A DNA stretch of 46,346 bases from Pseudomonadota bacterium. Its GTDB lineage: Bacteria > Pseudomonadota > Alphaproteobacteria > Acetobacterales > Acetobacteraceae. The position numbers and the translations under genes are program-made. The DNA lies in contig JAJZCG010000010.1 in NCBI GenBank assembly GCA_021846225.1, forward strand, positions 1 to 46,346, in the 5' to 3' direction. The notes below the pieces were generated by a model. The model was not told where the DNA came from and did not search any database. It saw only the letters and a list, made by a program, of their open reading frames with translations. Shown here piece by piece: positions 26,269 to 34,215 of the stretch. Positions within the stretch are counted from its first letter, which is position 1. Every line of letters starts with the position of its first letter.

Positions 26269-27549
26269 TCAGACGCGCGCTGCGAGAATGCCCAGCAGCT
26301 CCACCTCGCGGTAACCGCAGGCGCGGTTGCCTCCCATCTCCTTGGCCTCGGCCAGGGCGCGGGCGGCGCGGCGGGTGAGTTCCAGGGGGTTGTAGAGATC
26401 GTCCACGCCGGCGAAGGCGGCGGCACCGCAGGCGGCGCTGAGGATGCCCGCCTCGTGCCCGGCGTGGGGCAGGCCAAGGGCGCGCACGGCTTCGAGGATC
26501 TGCGTGGCCACGCGCTGCGCGCCGGCAGTGTCGGCCAGGGGCAAGAGCACCGCGATTTCGGTGGCGCCGTAGCGGGCCACGACATCGCCAGTGCGCCGCG
26601 GCACCGCCTGCACCGCCTGGGCCACCGCGCGCAGGCAGGCATCAGCCTCCAGAGTGCCGTAATGGGCGCCGTAATTGGAGAAATGATCGATCTCCAGCAG
26701 CACCATGCCCAGCGGTTTGCGGCTGCGCACGGCGCGCTTGAATTCATGCCCCAGGCTGAGGTCGAACTGGCGGCGGTCCGCCAGGCCGGTGAGTTCATCC
26801 TCCAGCGGCAGGCCGCGGCTCCCCGAGAGCGCCAGTTGCGCCTCGGCGCGCTTGGGCTCGGTGACATCCACCAGCACGCCGTTCAGCTCGCCCACCTGCC
26901 CGTCCGCATCCAGCGCCGCGGCGCCGCGCAGAATGACGTGGCGGATCTCGCCATCAGGCCGGCGCAGCCGCGCCGCAACCTCGAACTCGCCCTGGTTGGC
27001 GGCGGCCTCCTGCAGCAACACCCCGATGCGCTTGCCGTCCACCGGGTGGAAGGCGGCCAGCGCACTCTCAATGCGCGGCGTGTAATGCTCGCGCCACAGG
27101 CCGTGAATACGATACATTTCATCCGACCAGCGCAGGTCATAATCCGGCACGCTGAGTTGCCAGTGCCCGACATGCCCGCTCCGCTCAGCCAGAGCGAGCC
27201 ATTTGTGCGCCGCGACCACGGCGGCCTCCGCCCGCTGCGCGCGCAACAGCAGCCGGGTATTGAGGATACGGAGCTGGCCACGCTTGAGCCGCGCCACCAC
27301 GGGCCAGAAGGTGAGCGGCACCGCGACCAGGCAGAATGCCGCCAGCATCCGCAATGCCGGCAGGGCGGAGTTGAAATTGAAATGCGCGGCCAGGCCCAGC
27401 AGCATCTGCACCAGCGCCCCGGTGCCGAGCACCGCCAGCAGCGCCCCGCGCCGCCGCCCCAGCACGGAGGCCTCGCTCGCCATGGCGAGATCGTTCACGG
27501 CGAAGGCCATCGCAATATACGCAATCGCGCCAAATGTGTTTGCGAGCAT
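26269..27549 (-). CDS. Membrane PAS-GGDEF protein with degenerate active site (GATEI)
   Basis: About 426 aa with the same layout as its neighbour: N-terminal membrane helices (about 5-85), a PAS domain with GHWQLSVPDYDLRWSDEMYRIHG, and a GGDEF-type domain. Decay is deeper: the signature is GATEI (about 328-332), the first metal Asp of DxDHF is Glu (EIDHF), and YNDxYG reads YGAHYG. Catalysis is very unlikely. ATG at 27549 has AAGGTGG five bases upstream and is preferred to ATG at 27573, which has no ribosome-binding site. A 152-bp gap separates it from the second gene, so the pair could be one transcript. Confidence 0.82.
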   Translation of the reverse strand: MLANTFGAIAYIAMAFAVNDLAMASEASVLGRRRGALLAVLGTGALVQMLLGLAAHFNFNSALPALRMLAAFCLVAVPLTFWPVVARLKRGQLRILNTRLLLRAQRAEAAVVAAHKWLALAERSGHVGHWQLSVPDYDLRWSDEMYRIHGLWREHYTPRIESALAAFHPVDGKRIGVLLQEAAANQGEFEVAARLRRPDGEIRHVILRGAAALDADGQVGELNGVLVDVTEPKRAEAQLALSGSRGLPLEDELTGLADRRQFDLSLGHEFKRAVRSRKPLGMVLLEIDHFSNYGAHYGTLEADACLRAVAQAVQAVPRRTGDVVARYGATEIAVLLPLADTAGAQRVATQILEAVRALGLPHAGHEAGILSAACGAAAFAGVDDLYNPLELTRRAARALAEAKEMGGNRACGYREVELLGILAARV

Positions 27550-27622
27550 TTGTTCCACCTTGGAAAGAAACATGCCGGATTAGTTAATCTCCGGTTTCAT
27601 TCGTATGGTAGGCGGAACAAGG

Positions 27623-28033
27623 TTAACCGGCAGCTAATGGCTCGGCTGAAATAATCACCTGCGCGAAGGCGTAGGGGTATTCATCGGTCAACGAGAGGGC
27701 GATATGCGCCGCGTGCCCCGGCGGCAGCATGGAACGCAGCCGGGCCAGGGCGCCGCCGTGCAGCTCCAGAGCCGGCTGGCCGGACGGCAGGTTGACCACG
27801 GACAGGTCCGACAGGAAAACCCCATCACGAAAGCCGGTGCCCAGAGCCTTCGCGCAGGCCTCCTTCGCCGCGAAGCGCTTGGCGTAGCTGGCCGCGCGCG
27901 CATGCGGGCGCCGCTCGGCCCGGGCGCGCTCGACCTCGGAGAACACCCGGTGGGTGAAACGCTCGCCGAACTTGGCCAGGCTGGCCTCGATGCGGCGGAT
28001 GTCGCACAGGTCGGAGCCGAGGCCGAGGATCAT
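27623..28033 (-). CDS. acpS: Holo-[acyl-carrier-protein] synthase
   Basis: A 136-aa phosphopantetheinyl transferase that activates acyl carrier protein using CoA. The Mg-binding [11 protein letters not shown] (residues 6-16) and [16 protein letters not shown] carry the family's catalytic Asp and Glu residues, and [16 protein letters not shown] is the C-terminal block. The ATG overlaps the rsh stop (ATGA). In many relatives acpS is followed by lepB; here the two degenerate GGDEF genes follow instead. Confidence 0.96.
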   Translation of the reverse strand: MILGLGSDLCDIRRIEASLAKFGERFTHRVFSEVERARAERRPHARAASYAKRFAAKEACAKALGTGFRDGVFLSDLSVVNLPSGQPALELHGGALARLRSMLPPGHAAHIALSLTDEYPYAFAQVIISAEPLAAG

Positions 28034-30288
28034 GTTCTGGCGCGCTCGACCTGGGCGATGCCGGAGGCGCCGCGCAGCCCGCCGATGACCTGGCCGAGAT
28101 GGCGCGAATCGCGGACTTCGACATCGACGAGGGCTTCGAAAAAATCCTGCTGGCGATGAATGATTTTTAAGTTGGCGATCGCGCCGTCCTGCTTGGCGAC
28201 GGCGTTGGTGAGCGCCGCCAGTACGCCGGGGGCGTTGCTGGCGATGACGGTGATACGGCCGGTGAAGCGGCCGGATTTGGGGCCGGCCCGGTTGAGATGG
28301 GCGGTGTCCCAGTCGACATCGATAAAGCGTTCCGGCGTGGCGGCGAAGGTTTCGAGCGTCGCGCAGTCCTTGGTGTGGACGGTGATCCCCTTGCCGGTGG
28401 CGACGATGCCGACGATTTTGTCCCCAGGCAGCGGATGGCAGCAGCCGGCGTAGTGCACGTCCATCCCCGCGACGAGGCCGGTGACGGCCATGCCGGCTTC
28501 CGCCTTGTGGCTCGTGCCGCGTGGCGAACGGGGGTTGAGCGACTGGCCCATGAAGGCGGGCAGCATGCGCGGGGCGCGGGCTTCCTTCAGCTCGGGGTAG
28601 GCGGCGTAGACGACATCCTTAGGCCCGAGCGCACCGGTGGCGACCGCGACGAACAGGTCGTCAAGCGACGCCTGTTTGAGAATTTTTGCCGTTGCATCCA
28701 GCACTTTTTCAGAGCCATCGACGCCTTCCTGGCGGAAGGCCTTGGCCAGCGTGGATTTGCCCGCATCGCGGTGCTGTTCGCGCACCTGCTGCGTGAGAAA
28801 GCGGCGGATGCGCGCGCGCGCCTTGCCGGTGACGACAAAACGCTCCCACGCGGGAGAGGGCGTGCCGCCGCGCGCGGTGAGGATTTCCACCTGGTCGCCG
28901 TTCTGCAGCTCGTAGCGCAGCGGCATGAGCCGGCCGTTGATGCGCGCGCCAACGCAGGAATCGCCAATCTGGCTATGCACGGCGTAGGCGAAATCAACCG
29001 AGGTGGCGCCGCGCGGCAGCTGGATGAGCTGGCCCTTGGGGGTGAAGCAGAACACCTGGTCCTGATAGAGCTCAAGCTTGGTGTTTTCGAGAAATTCGTC
29101 GGGCGCGGCGGAGTTTTCCAGAATTTCCAGCAAATCCTGCACCCAGCGGAATTGTTTGATGTCAGACTGGGAAGCGCCGGCTTGTTTGTAGAGCCAGTGG
29201 GCGGCGACGCCGTTTTCAGCGACCATCTGCATATCGGCGGTGCGGATCTGGATTTCGATTTTCTGGTTGCGCGGGTGGCGCAGGGTGACCCCGGTGTGCA
29301 GCGACTGGTAGCCGTTGGCCTTGGGGGTTGAGATATAATCCTTGAAGCGCCCGGCGATGACGGGAAAGGCGGCGTGGATGCCGCCCAGCGCGACGTAGCA
29401 GGCCTCGCGCGCCGGCACGATGATGCGGAAGGCCATGATGTCCGACAGCTGCTCGAACGCCACGTTGCGGCGCTGCATTTTTTCCCAGATGGAATAAGGC
29501 GATTTCTCACGCCCGGAGATTTCCGCGACATCAACCCCCGCCTCGCGGCAGACTCGCAGCAGCTCCTGGCGGACTTCCTCGATAACATCCGCCCCCTGGC
29601 CGCGCAGGAAGTTGAGGCGGGCCTGGATGGTGTCATAAGCCTCGGGGTCGATCTCGGCGAAAGAACGGGTTTGCAGCTCGGTCTTCACCGATTCCATGCC
29701 AATGCGCTCGGCCAGCGGCGCGTAGATTTCCATGGTCTCGCGCGCGATGCGCTGGCGCTTGTGGGCGGCGCCGATGGCGCCGATGGTGCGCATGTTGTGC
29801 AGCCGGTCCGCCAGCTTGACGATGAGAACCCGGATGTCCTTGCTCATGGCCAGGACAAGCTTGCGGAAGTTCTCGGCCTGTTTGGTGCGGTCTGATTGCA
29901 GTTCCAGACGGGTCAGCTTGGTTACGCCATCAACCAGCCCAGCGACCTCCGGCCCGAAACGCTTCTGCACCATCGCCAGGGTGACGGAGGTGTCCTCCAC
30001 CACGTCATGCAGCAGAGCGGTGATGATGGAGGCACAATCCAGCCGGTAGCCGGCCAGGATGCTGGCCACCGCCAGCGGGTGGGTGATGTAGGGTTCGCCG
30101 TCGTCGCGCTTCTGGTCCTCATGCGCCTTGAGGGCGACGCTATAGGCATCGTCGATCAGCGCGGGGTCGGCCCTGGAATCATAGGCGGTCACGCGTGAGA
30201 GCAGGCCGCCCAGTTCCGGGTGGAACCCTCCAGCCCCCACGCCCTCCGGCGCAAAACAAACAACTGGTCCCCTGCAAGCTGTTAGCAT
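28030..30288 (-). CDS. rsh: Bifunctional (p)ppGpp synthetase/hydrolase (RelA/SpoT homologue)
   Basis: A 752-aa alarmone enzyme that makes and degrades (p)ppGpp. The HD hydrolase domain keeps [15 protein letters not shown] and LLHDVVEDT, so hydrolysis should be active. The synthetase domain has [24 protein letters not shown] and [23 protein letters not shown] ([28 protein letters not shown]), a middle helical/zinc-type region with [12 protein letters not shown] and a C-terminal ACT domain ([20 protein letters not shown]) follow. The first about 30 residues before [10 protein letters not shown] are unlike the family, so the start may lie somewhat downstream of the ATG used. It sits between rpoZ and acpS, as in other alphaproteobacteria. 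Confidence 0.95.
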   Translation of the reverse strand: MLTACRGPVVCFAPEGVGAGGFHPELGGLLSRVTAYDSRADPALIDDAYSVALKAHEDQKRDDGEPYITHPLAVASILAGYRLDCASIITALLHDVVEDTSVTLAMVQKRFGPEVAGLVDGVTKLTRLELQSDRTKQAENFRKLVLAMSKDIRVLIVKLADRLHNMRTIGAIGAAHKRQRIARETMEIYAPLAERIGMESVKTELQTRSFAEIDPEAYDTIQARLNFLRGQGADVIEEVRQELLRVCREAGVDVAEISGREKSPYSIWEKMQRRNVAFEQLSDIMAFRIIVPAREACYVALGGIHAAFPVIAGRFKDYISTPKANGYQSLHTGVTLRHPRNQKIEIQIRTADMQMVAENGVAAHWLYKQAGASQSDIKQFRWVQDLLEILENSAAPDEFLENTKLELYQDQVFCFTPKGQLIQLPRGATSVDFAYAVHSQIGDSCVGARINGRLMPLRYELQNGDQVEILTARGGTPSPAWERFVVTGKARARIRRFLTQQVREQHRDAGKSTLAKAFRQEGVDGSEKVLDATAKILKQASLDDLFVAVATGALGPKDVVYAAYPELKEARAPRMLPAFMGQSLNPRSPRGTSHKAEAGMAVTGLVAGMDVHYAGCCHPLPGDKIVGIVATGKGITVHTKDCATLETFAATPERFIDVDWDTAHLNRAGPKSGRFTGRITVIASNAPGVLAALTNAVAKQDGAIANLKIIHRQQDFFEALVDVEVRDSRHLGQVIGGLRGASGIAQVERART

Positions 30289-30327
30289 GATAGGGCCAGC
30301 TTAGGGCAGCGATGCTGCGGTGCAAAG

Positions 30328-30357
30328 CACTGAATGCGGCCGCAGCCGCATGCAGTG
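30328..30357. other. Stable hairpin between rpoZ and rsh
   Basis: Nested stems CACTG (30328-30332)/CAGTG (30353-30357) and ATGCGG (30334-30339)/CCGCAT (30346-30351) flank a 6-nt loop. On the transcribed minus strand the T6 run precedes the hairpin instead of following it, so it is not a normal terminator. It may act as an RNA processing or attenuation element between rpoZ and rsh. Confidence 0.5.
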
Positions 30358-30373
30358 AAAAAACTTATCCGGA

Positions 30374-30781
30374 TCAGCGGCGGGTTTTGCCGCCGAGCTC
30401 GGCCTCGATGGCGGCCTGGATGTCTTCCGGGGTCATCTCCTCGGCTTCGGCGGCCATGGCGGCAGCTTCTTCCTCGGCGGAGACGTCCTGCAGGCCGAAG
30501 ATATTCTGATCGGTCGGGATCAGGTCCGCCACTTCCTCGTCGATCGGCTCCGGCTCGGGCACGCGCGAGAGGGATTTGACCAAATCCTGCTCAAGATCCG
30601 GCAGGGCCAGGGTTTCCTCGGCGATTTCACGCAAGGCGACGACCGGGTTTTTGTCGTTGTCACGGTCGATGGTCAGCTGCTCGCCGCGGCTGATGTTGCG
30701 GGCGCGCTGAGCCGCCAGCAGAACCAGCTCGAAGCGGTTCGGCACTTTCAAAACACAGTCTTCAACGGTGACGCGGGCCAT
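30374..30781 (-). CDS. rpoZ: RNA polymerase omega subunit
   Basis: A 135-aa omega subunit that assists RNA polymerase assembly. The N-terminal [30 protein letters not shown] is the family signature, followed by [14 protein letters not shown]. An acidic C-terminal tail ([20 protein letters not shown]) is typical of alphaproteobacterial omega. The start has GGAGC ten bases upstream. It lies between folK and rsh on the same strand. Omega also forms part of a ppGpp site in some bacteria, so the rpoZ-rsh linkage is functionally sensible. Confidence 0.96.
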   Translation of the reverse strand: MARVTVEDCVLKVPNRFELVLLAAQRARNISRGEQLTIDRDNDKNPVVALREIAEETLALPDLEQDLVKSLSRVPEPEPIDEEVADLIPTDQNIFGLQDVSAEEEAAAMAAEAEEMTPEDIQAAIEAELGGKTRR

Positions 30782-30846
30782 CCGAAATGCTCCAGGCAGA
30801 AAATTGAACGCTCGCCTTACTCTGCGCGCCTGCGTGATGCAACCCT

Positions 30847-31350
30847 TTAGGAATGCTCCTCATGCCAGGGCTGTATGCCTTGCGGGGGGAGTTCGGCCAG
30901 CAGGGTGGCGACGCTCTGGTGCAGGACGGGGTGGCGCCAGCCCGGCGCGACGTCAAGAATCGGACGCAGCACAAAGGCGCGCTGGTGCGCGCGCGGGTGG
31001 GGCAGAATGGGGTCCGGGGTGGCGCGGATGGCGCCGTTGAGGTCGATGAGGTCCAGATCCAGCGTGCGGGCGGCGTTGAGCCCGGCGCGCTGCCGGCCGA
31101 AGCGATCCTCGACCTCATGCAGGCGCGCGAGCAACTCCGCCGGGCCGATCTCACCGAAAAAGCGGATGGCGCCGTTGCAATAGTCAGGCTGTTCAGCGCG
31201 CGGCTGCGGCGCCGTGCGATACCAGCCGGATAGAGCGACAAAGGAAAGCCCCGGGATCTCGCACAGCAGCGGCACGGCGGCGCGGCAGGTCTCAATCGGG
31301 GCGGAGCCATCGACCCCGGCCAGATTTGCACCGATTGCAATTAGTATCAT
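30847..31350 (-). CDS. folK: 6-hydroxymethyl-7,8-dihydropterin pyrophosphokinase
   Basis: A 167-aa HPPK of the folate pathway, which moves pyrophosphate from ATP to hydroxymethyl-dihydropterin. It shows IAIGANLAG at the N-terminus, SGWYRTAP, the DYCNGAI substrate region, [12 protein letters not shown] with the two metal-binding Asp residues, and [24 protein letters not shown] at 31350. It starts the minus-strand folK-rpoZ-rsh-acpS run, with a 65-bp gap to rpoZ, and is divergent from the NYN gene. Confidence 0.95.
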   Translation of the reverse strand: MILIAIGANLAGVDGSAPIETCRAAVPLLCEIPGLSFVALSGWYRTAPQPRAEQPDYCNGAIRFFGEIGPAELLARLHEVEDRFGRQRAGLNAARTLDLDLIDLNGAIRATPDPILPHPRAHQRAFVLRPILDVAPGWRHPVLHQSVATLLAELPPQGIQPWHEEHS

Positions 31351-31479
31351 AAGCTAAAGCGCTTCAACGGATTATCTTCCAGAAAATACAAAACGCATGT
31401 AAGTTTGTCTTTATTCTAACACTTTTTTCGATATTGTATATTCTTTTAACTCGTTTTTTACTCGCAGGAAATAATCCAT
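31351..31479. promoter_or_regulatory. AT-rich divergent promoter region folK/NYN
   Basis: This 129-bp stretch is markedly AT-rich in a GC-rich neighbourhood, especially 31400-31460. Candidate plus-strand elements are TTGTCT at 31405 and TATTGT at about 31432, but the spacing (about 21 bp) is too long for a confident sigma-70 call. AGGAAAT just before ATG 31480 is the NYN ribosome-binding site. Confidence 0.5.
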
Positions 31480-32055
31480 ATGCGTTTTGCCCCCCAGGAA
31501 CGTACCGCTCTCTTTATAGATGGTGCGAATTTCTACGCCGCAACCCGTAGCCTGGGACTTGACATTGATTACCGCAGGTTGCTGGATTTTTTTAGCGGAA
31601 AATCCAATCTGGTGAGGGCTTATTATTATTCAGCCCTGTTGGACACTGAGGAATACTCGCCGCTGAAGCCGTTGACCGACTGGCTGGCTTATAACGGGTA
31701 TAGCCTGGTCACCAAGCCGGCGAAGGAGTTCACCGATGCGCTGGGGCGCCGGCGGATAAAGGGCAATATGGATATCGAGCTGGCAATCGACATGCTGGAG
31801 CTGGCGCCCAAGATTGAACATGCCGTGCTGTTCTCGGGCGACTCGGATTTTCGCCGCTTGGTCGAGGCGGTGCAGCGCAGGGGCGTGCGGGTGAGCGTGA
31901 TCTCGACGATCAAGACCAATCCGCCGATGATCGCCGACGAGCTGCGCCGCCAGGCGGACCATTTTGCCGAACTCTCGGAGATTGCGGCGGAGTTCACGCG
32001 CAAGCCGGCGGATGCGCGCGGGCGGACGGCAAGCCGGGAGGAGGACCCCGCTTGA
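31480..32055 (+). CDS. NYN (LabA/DUF88-type PIN-like) domain protein
   Basis: A 191-aa protein with one NYN domain, a PIN-like nuclease fold. The acidic set is Asp in LFIDGANFY (residue 14), DIELAIDM and the C-terminal SGDSDFRRLVEAV, the pattern of metal-dependent ribonucleases. The last about 25 residues are charged and probably disordered. LabA-like proteins are often presumed RNases; here RNA cleavage is inferred. It is coupled by a TTGA overlap to a uracil-DNA glycosylase gene, so it may be part of a nucleic-acid maintenance pair. Confidence 0.88.
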   Translation: MRFAPQERTALFIDGANFYAATRSLGLDIDYRRLLDFFSGKSNLVRAYYYSALLDTEEYSPLKPLTDWLAYNGYSLVTKPAKEFTDALGRRRIKGNMDIELAIDMLELAPKIEHAVLFSGDSDFRRLVEAVQRRGVRVSVISTIKTNPPMIADELRRQADHFAELSEIAAEFTRKPADARGRTASREEDPA

Positions 32056-32684
32056 CGCCGGACCGCGATTGCCCCCGCTGCCCGCGGCTGGTGGCGTACC
32101 GGGGGGAATACCGGGCGCGCGAGCCTAGCTGGTTCAACGCGCCGGTGCCGAGTTTCGGCGGGCTGGACGCGGCGTTGCTGGTGGTTGGGCAGGCGCCGGG
32201 GGTGAATGGGGCGAACCGGACGGGACGGCCCTTTACCGGGGATTATGCCGGGGTGCTGCTCTACAACACGCTGGTGAAGTTCGGCTTCGCCCGGGGCGAA
32301 TACCAGGAGCGGGCCGATGACGGGCTGGAGCTGGTGAACTGCCGGATCACCAATGCGGTGCGCTGCGCGCCGCCGCAGCATAAGGTCGAGACCTCGGACA
32401 AGGCGCAGTGCAACCCGTTTTTGGTGGCCGAGATTGCGGCGATGCCGAAGCTGCGGGCGATTTTGGCGTTGGGGGGGATTTCGCACCTGATGACGCTGAA
32501 GGCGCTGGGGGTGAAGGCGGCAGGGCATGTGTTCGCGCATGGCGCGCTGCACGAGCCGCGCGCCGGGCTGTTGCTGGCGGACAGCTACCATGTCTCGCGT
32601 TACAACACGAGCACGAAGCGGCTGAATGCGGCGATGTTTGAGAAGGTGGTGGGGGATATAAAGGGTTTTTTGCCGGGGGCGTAA
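32052..32684 (+). CDS. Uracil-DNA glycosylase, family 5-like (UDGb)
   Basis: A 210-aa Fe-S uracil-DNA glycosylase-superfamily protein that removes uracil or other deaminated bases from DNA. Cys7 and Cys10 (DCPRCPRL) plus the Cys residues in VNCRITNAVRCAPPQ and KAQCNPF supply 4Fe-4S ligands. The active-site block is GQAPGVNGANRTGRPFTGD (an Ala-Pro-Gly type, as in family 5), with DSYHVSRYNT near the C-terminus. The start is TTG at 32052, overlapping the NYN stop as TTGA, with GGAGGAGG about eight bases upstream; no ATG fits the family N-terminus. It converges on smpB. Confidence 0.9.
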   Translation: MTPDRDCPRCPRLVAYRGEYRAREPSWFNAPVPSFGGLDAALLVVGQAPGVNGANRTGRPFTGDYAGVLLYNTLVKFGFARGEYQERADDGLELVNCRITNAVRCAPPQHKVETSDKAQCNPFLVAEIAAMPKLRAILALGGISHLMTLKALGVKAAGHVFAHGALHEPRAGLLLADSYHVSRYNTSTKRLNAAMFEKVVGDIKGFLPGA

Positions 32685-32690
32685 CCGGGT

Positions 32691-32782
32691 GGCGGGTTAC
32701 GCTACGCTCACCCACCCTGCTTCTTTCTATTCATGTGGCGGGTTACGCTGCGCTCACCCACCCTACTTCTTCCTATTTGTTG
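32691..32782. repeat. 46-bp direct repeat, widespread GGCGGGTTACGC type
   Basis: Two units starting GGCGGGTTACGCT at 32691 and 32737 (46-bp period) share CGCTCACCCACCCT and a C/T-rich tail. The arms GGGT and ACCC give an imperfect palindrome. Sequences of this kind occur as interspersed repeats in many unrelated bacteria, from memory. The second unit overlaps the smpB stop codon (32773-32775), and the pair fills the gap between convergent udg and smpB. Confidence 0.8.
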
Positions 32783-33264
32783 CGTAGCAGCCGGGCTTTG
32801 TCGCGTTGCCAGTCGCGCGCGGCGATGGCGTGGCGTTTGTCGTGTTTCTGGCGCCCCTCGGCGATGCCCAGCGTCACCTTGGCCAGGCCACGCGGGTTGA
32901 AATGGATGTCGAGCGGGACGACGGTGGCGCCTTCGCGGTTGATGGCGCCGAAGATCTGGTTGCGTTCCTTTTTCTTTACCAGGAGTTTGCGGGTGCCGCG
33001 CACGTCAAACCGCGAGAGCACGCCGCCCTGGTATTCGGGAATGTAGGCGTTGAAGAGGCAGAGTTCGCCGTCGCGCTCGCCAGCCCAGGCTTCGCTCAAC
33101 GTGGCGCGGCCCAGGCGCAGGGATTTCACCTCCACGCCCTTGAGCACGATCCCGGCCTCGATGGTCGAGAGGATTTTATAGTCAAACCGGGCCTTGCGGT
33201 TCTGCGAGGCGATCCCGTGCGAGATATAGCCGGATTTGCTCTTTTCCTTGTCCTTGGCGCTCAA
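32773..33264 (-). CDS. smpB: SsrA-binding protein SmpB
   Basis: A 163-aa partner of tmRNA in ribosome rescue. Family blocks are [50 protein letters not shown] and the basic tail [30 protein letters not shown]. The start is TTG at 33264, overlapping the dapA stop as TTGA; no ATG precedes the conserved region. dapA-smpB adjacency is common in alphaproteobacteria. No ssrA gene is visible in the window. Confidence 0.95.
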   Translation of the reverse strand: MSAKDKEKSKSGYISHGIASQNRKARFDYKILSTIEAGIVLKGVEVKSLRLGRATLSEAWAGERDGELCLFNAYIPEYQGGVLSRFDVRGTRKLLVKKKERNQIFGAINREGATVVPLDIHFNPRGLAKVTLGIAEGRQKHDKRHAIAARDWQRDKARLLRNK

Positions 33265-34139
33265 GTGAGCAGACCCACTTCCAGCATCGCCGCCTTGATG
33301 CGCCCGGCGGATTCGGCGGTGACCTCGGCCAGCGGCAGGCGCACCGCGTTGGCGCCGAAGCCGAGCAGGGAGGCTGCGTATTTAACCGGGCCGGGGTTGC
33401 TCTCGCAGAACATGGCGTCATGCAAGGGCAGCAGGCGCATCTGGATGGCCATGGCTTCCTTGAGGTCGCCGCGCGCCCAGGCGGCATGCAGCTGCGCGCA
33501 GAGCTTGGGCGCGACGTTGGCGGTGACCGAGATGCAGCCGCGCCCGCCCGCGGCGAGATAGGCCAGGGCGGTATGGTCCTCGCCGGAGAGCTGGATGAAC
33601 TCCGGCCCGCAGGCGCGCAGCGTGTGCAGCGGGCGGGCGAGGTTGGCGGTCGCGTCCTTCACGCCCACGATGTTTTTATGCGCGGCGAGGCGGGACATGG
33701 TTTCCACTGACATGTCGATGACCGAGCGGCCGGGGATATTGTAGATGAACAGCGGGATGTCCACCGAATCCGCGATCGCCATGTAGTGGCGGAACAGGCC
33801 CTCCTGGGTCGGCTTGTTGTAATAGGGGGTGACAACCAGCACCGCATCGGCGCCCGCGCGCTTGGCATGGGCGGCCAGGCCGATGGCCTCGGCGGTGGAA
33901 TTGGAGCCGGCGCCCGCGATGACAGGCACCCTGCCCCGCGCCGCGGCGATGGCGAGTTCGACCACGCGCTTATGCTCCTCATGCGAGAGCGTGGGGGATT
34001 CCCCGGTCGTGCCCACGGGGACGATGCCCTGCGTGCCCTGCTCGATCTGCCAGTCGATCAGACGCGAATAGGCGGCTTCGTCGATGCTGCCGTCAGCGTG
34101 CATCGGCGTCACCAAAGCGGTTAATGAGCCATGAAACAT
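33261..34139 (-). CDS. dapA: 4-hydroxy-tetrahydrodipicolinate synthase
   Basis: A 292-aa TIM-barrel lyase of lysine and diaminopimelate synthesis, condensing pyruvate with aspartate semialdehyde. The Schiff-base Lys161 is in GVKDATAN, the proton relay has Tyr133 (IYNIPGRS) and Thr44-Thr45 ([11 protein letters not shown]). ATG at 34139 with AGGAG upstream (GCAGGAGTAGATA). It supplies diaminopimelate for the peptidoglycan that nearby envelope genes modify; it is divergent from the lytic transglycosylase gene. Confidence 0.96.
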   Translation of the reverse strand: MFHGSLTALVTPMHADGSIDEAAYSRLIDWQIEQGTQGIVPVGTTGESPTLSHEEHKRVVELAIAAARGRVPVIAGAGSNSTAEAIGLAAHAKRAGADAVLVVTPYYNKPTQEGLFRHYMAIADSVDIPLFIYNIPGRSVIDMSVETMSRLAAHKNIVGVKDATANLARPLHTLRACGPEFIQLSGEDHTALAYLAAGGRGCISVTANVAPKLCAQLHAAWARGDLKEAMAIQMRLLPLHDAMFCESNPGPVKYAASLLGFGANAVRLPLAEVTAESAGRIKAAMLEVGLLT

Positions 34140-34215
34140 TATCTACTCCTGCTGAGGATGAGACGTAATCGCCCCGGGGGTAGCCTGCAAGCCGCCAGAT
34201 GCTACAAGAGCGCGC

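Noticed and set aside
26251-27654. 467-codon plus-strand ORF over the second GGDEF-like gene
   Set aside because: Shadow frame; the minus-strand PAS-GGDEF protein has clear domains.
34140-34215. Riboswitch upstream of the lytic transglycosylase or dapA (lysine type)
   Set aside because: The intergenic gap is only 76 bp and no aptamer-like structure is seen.
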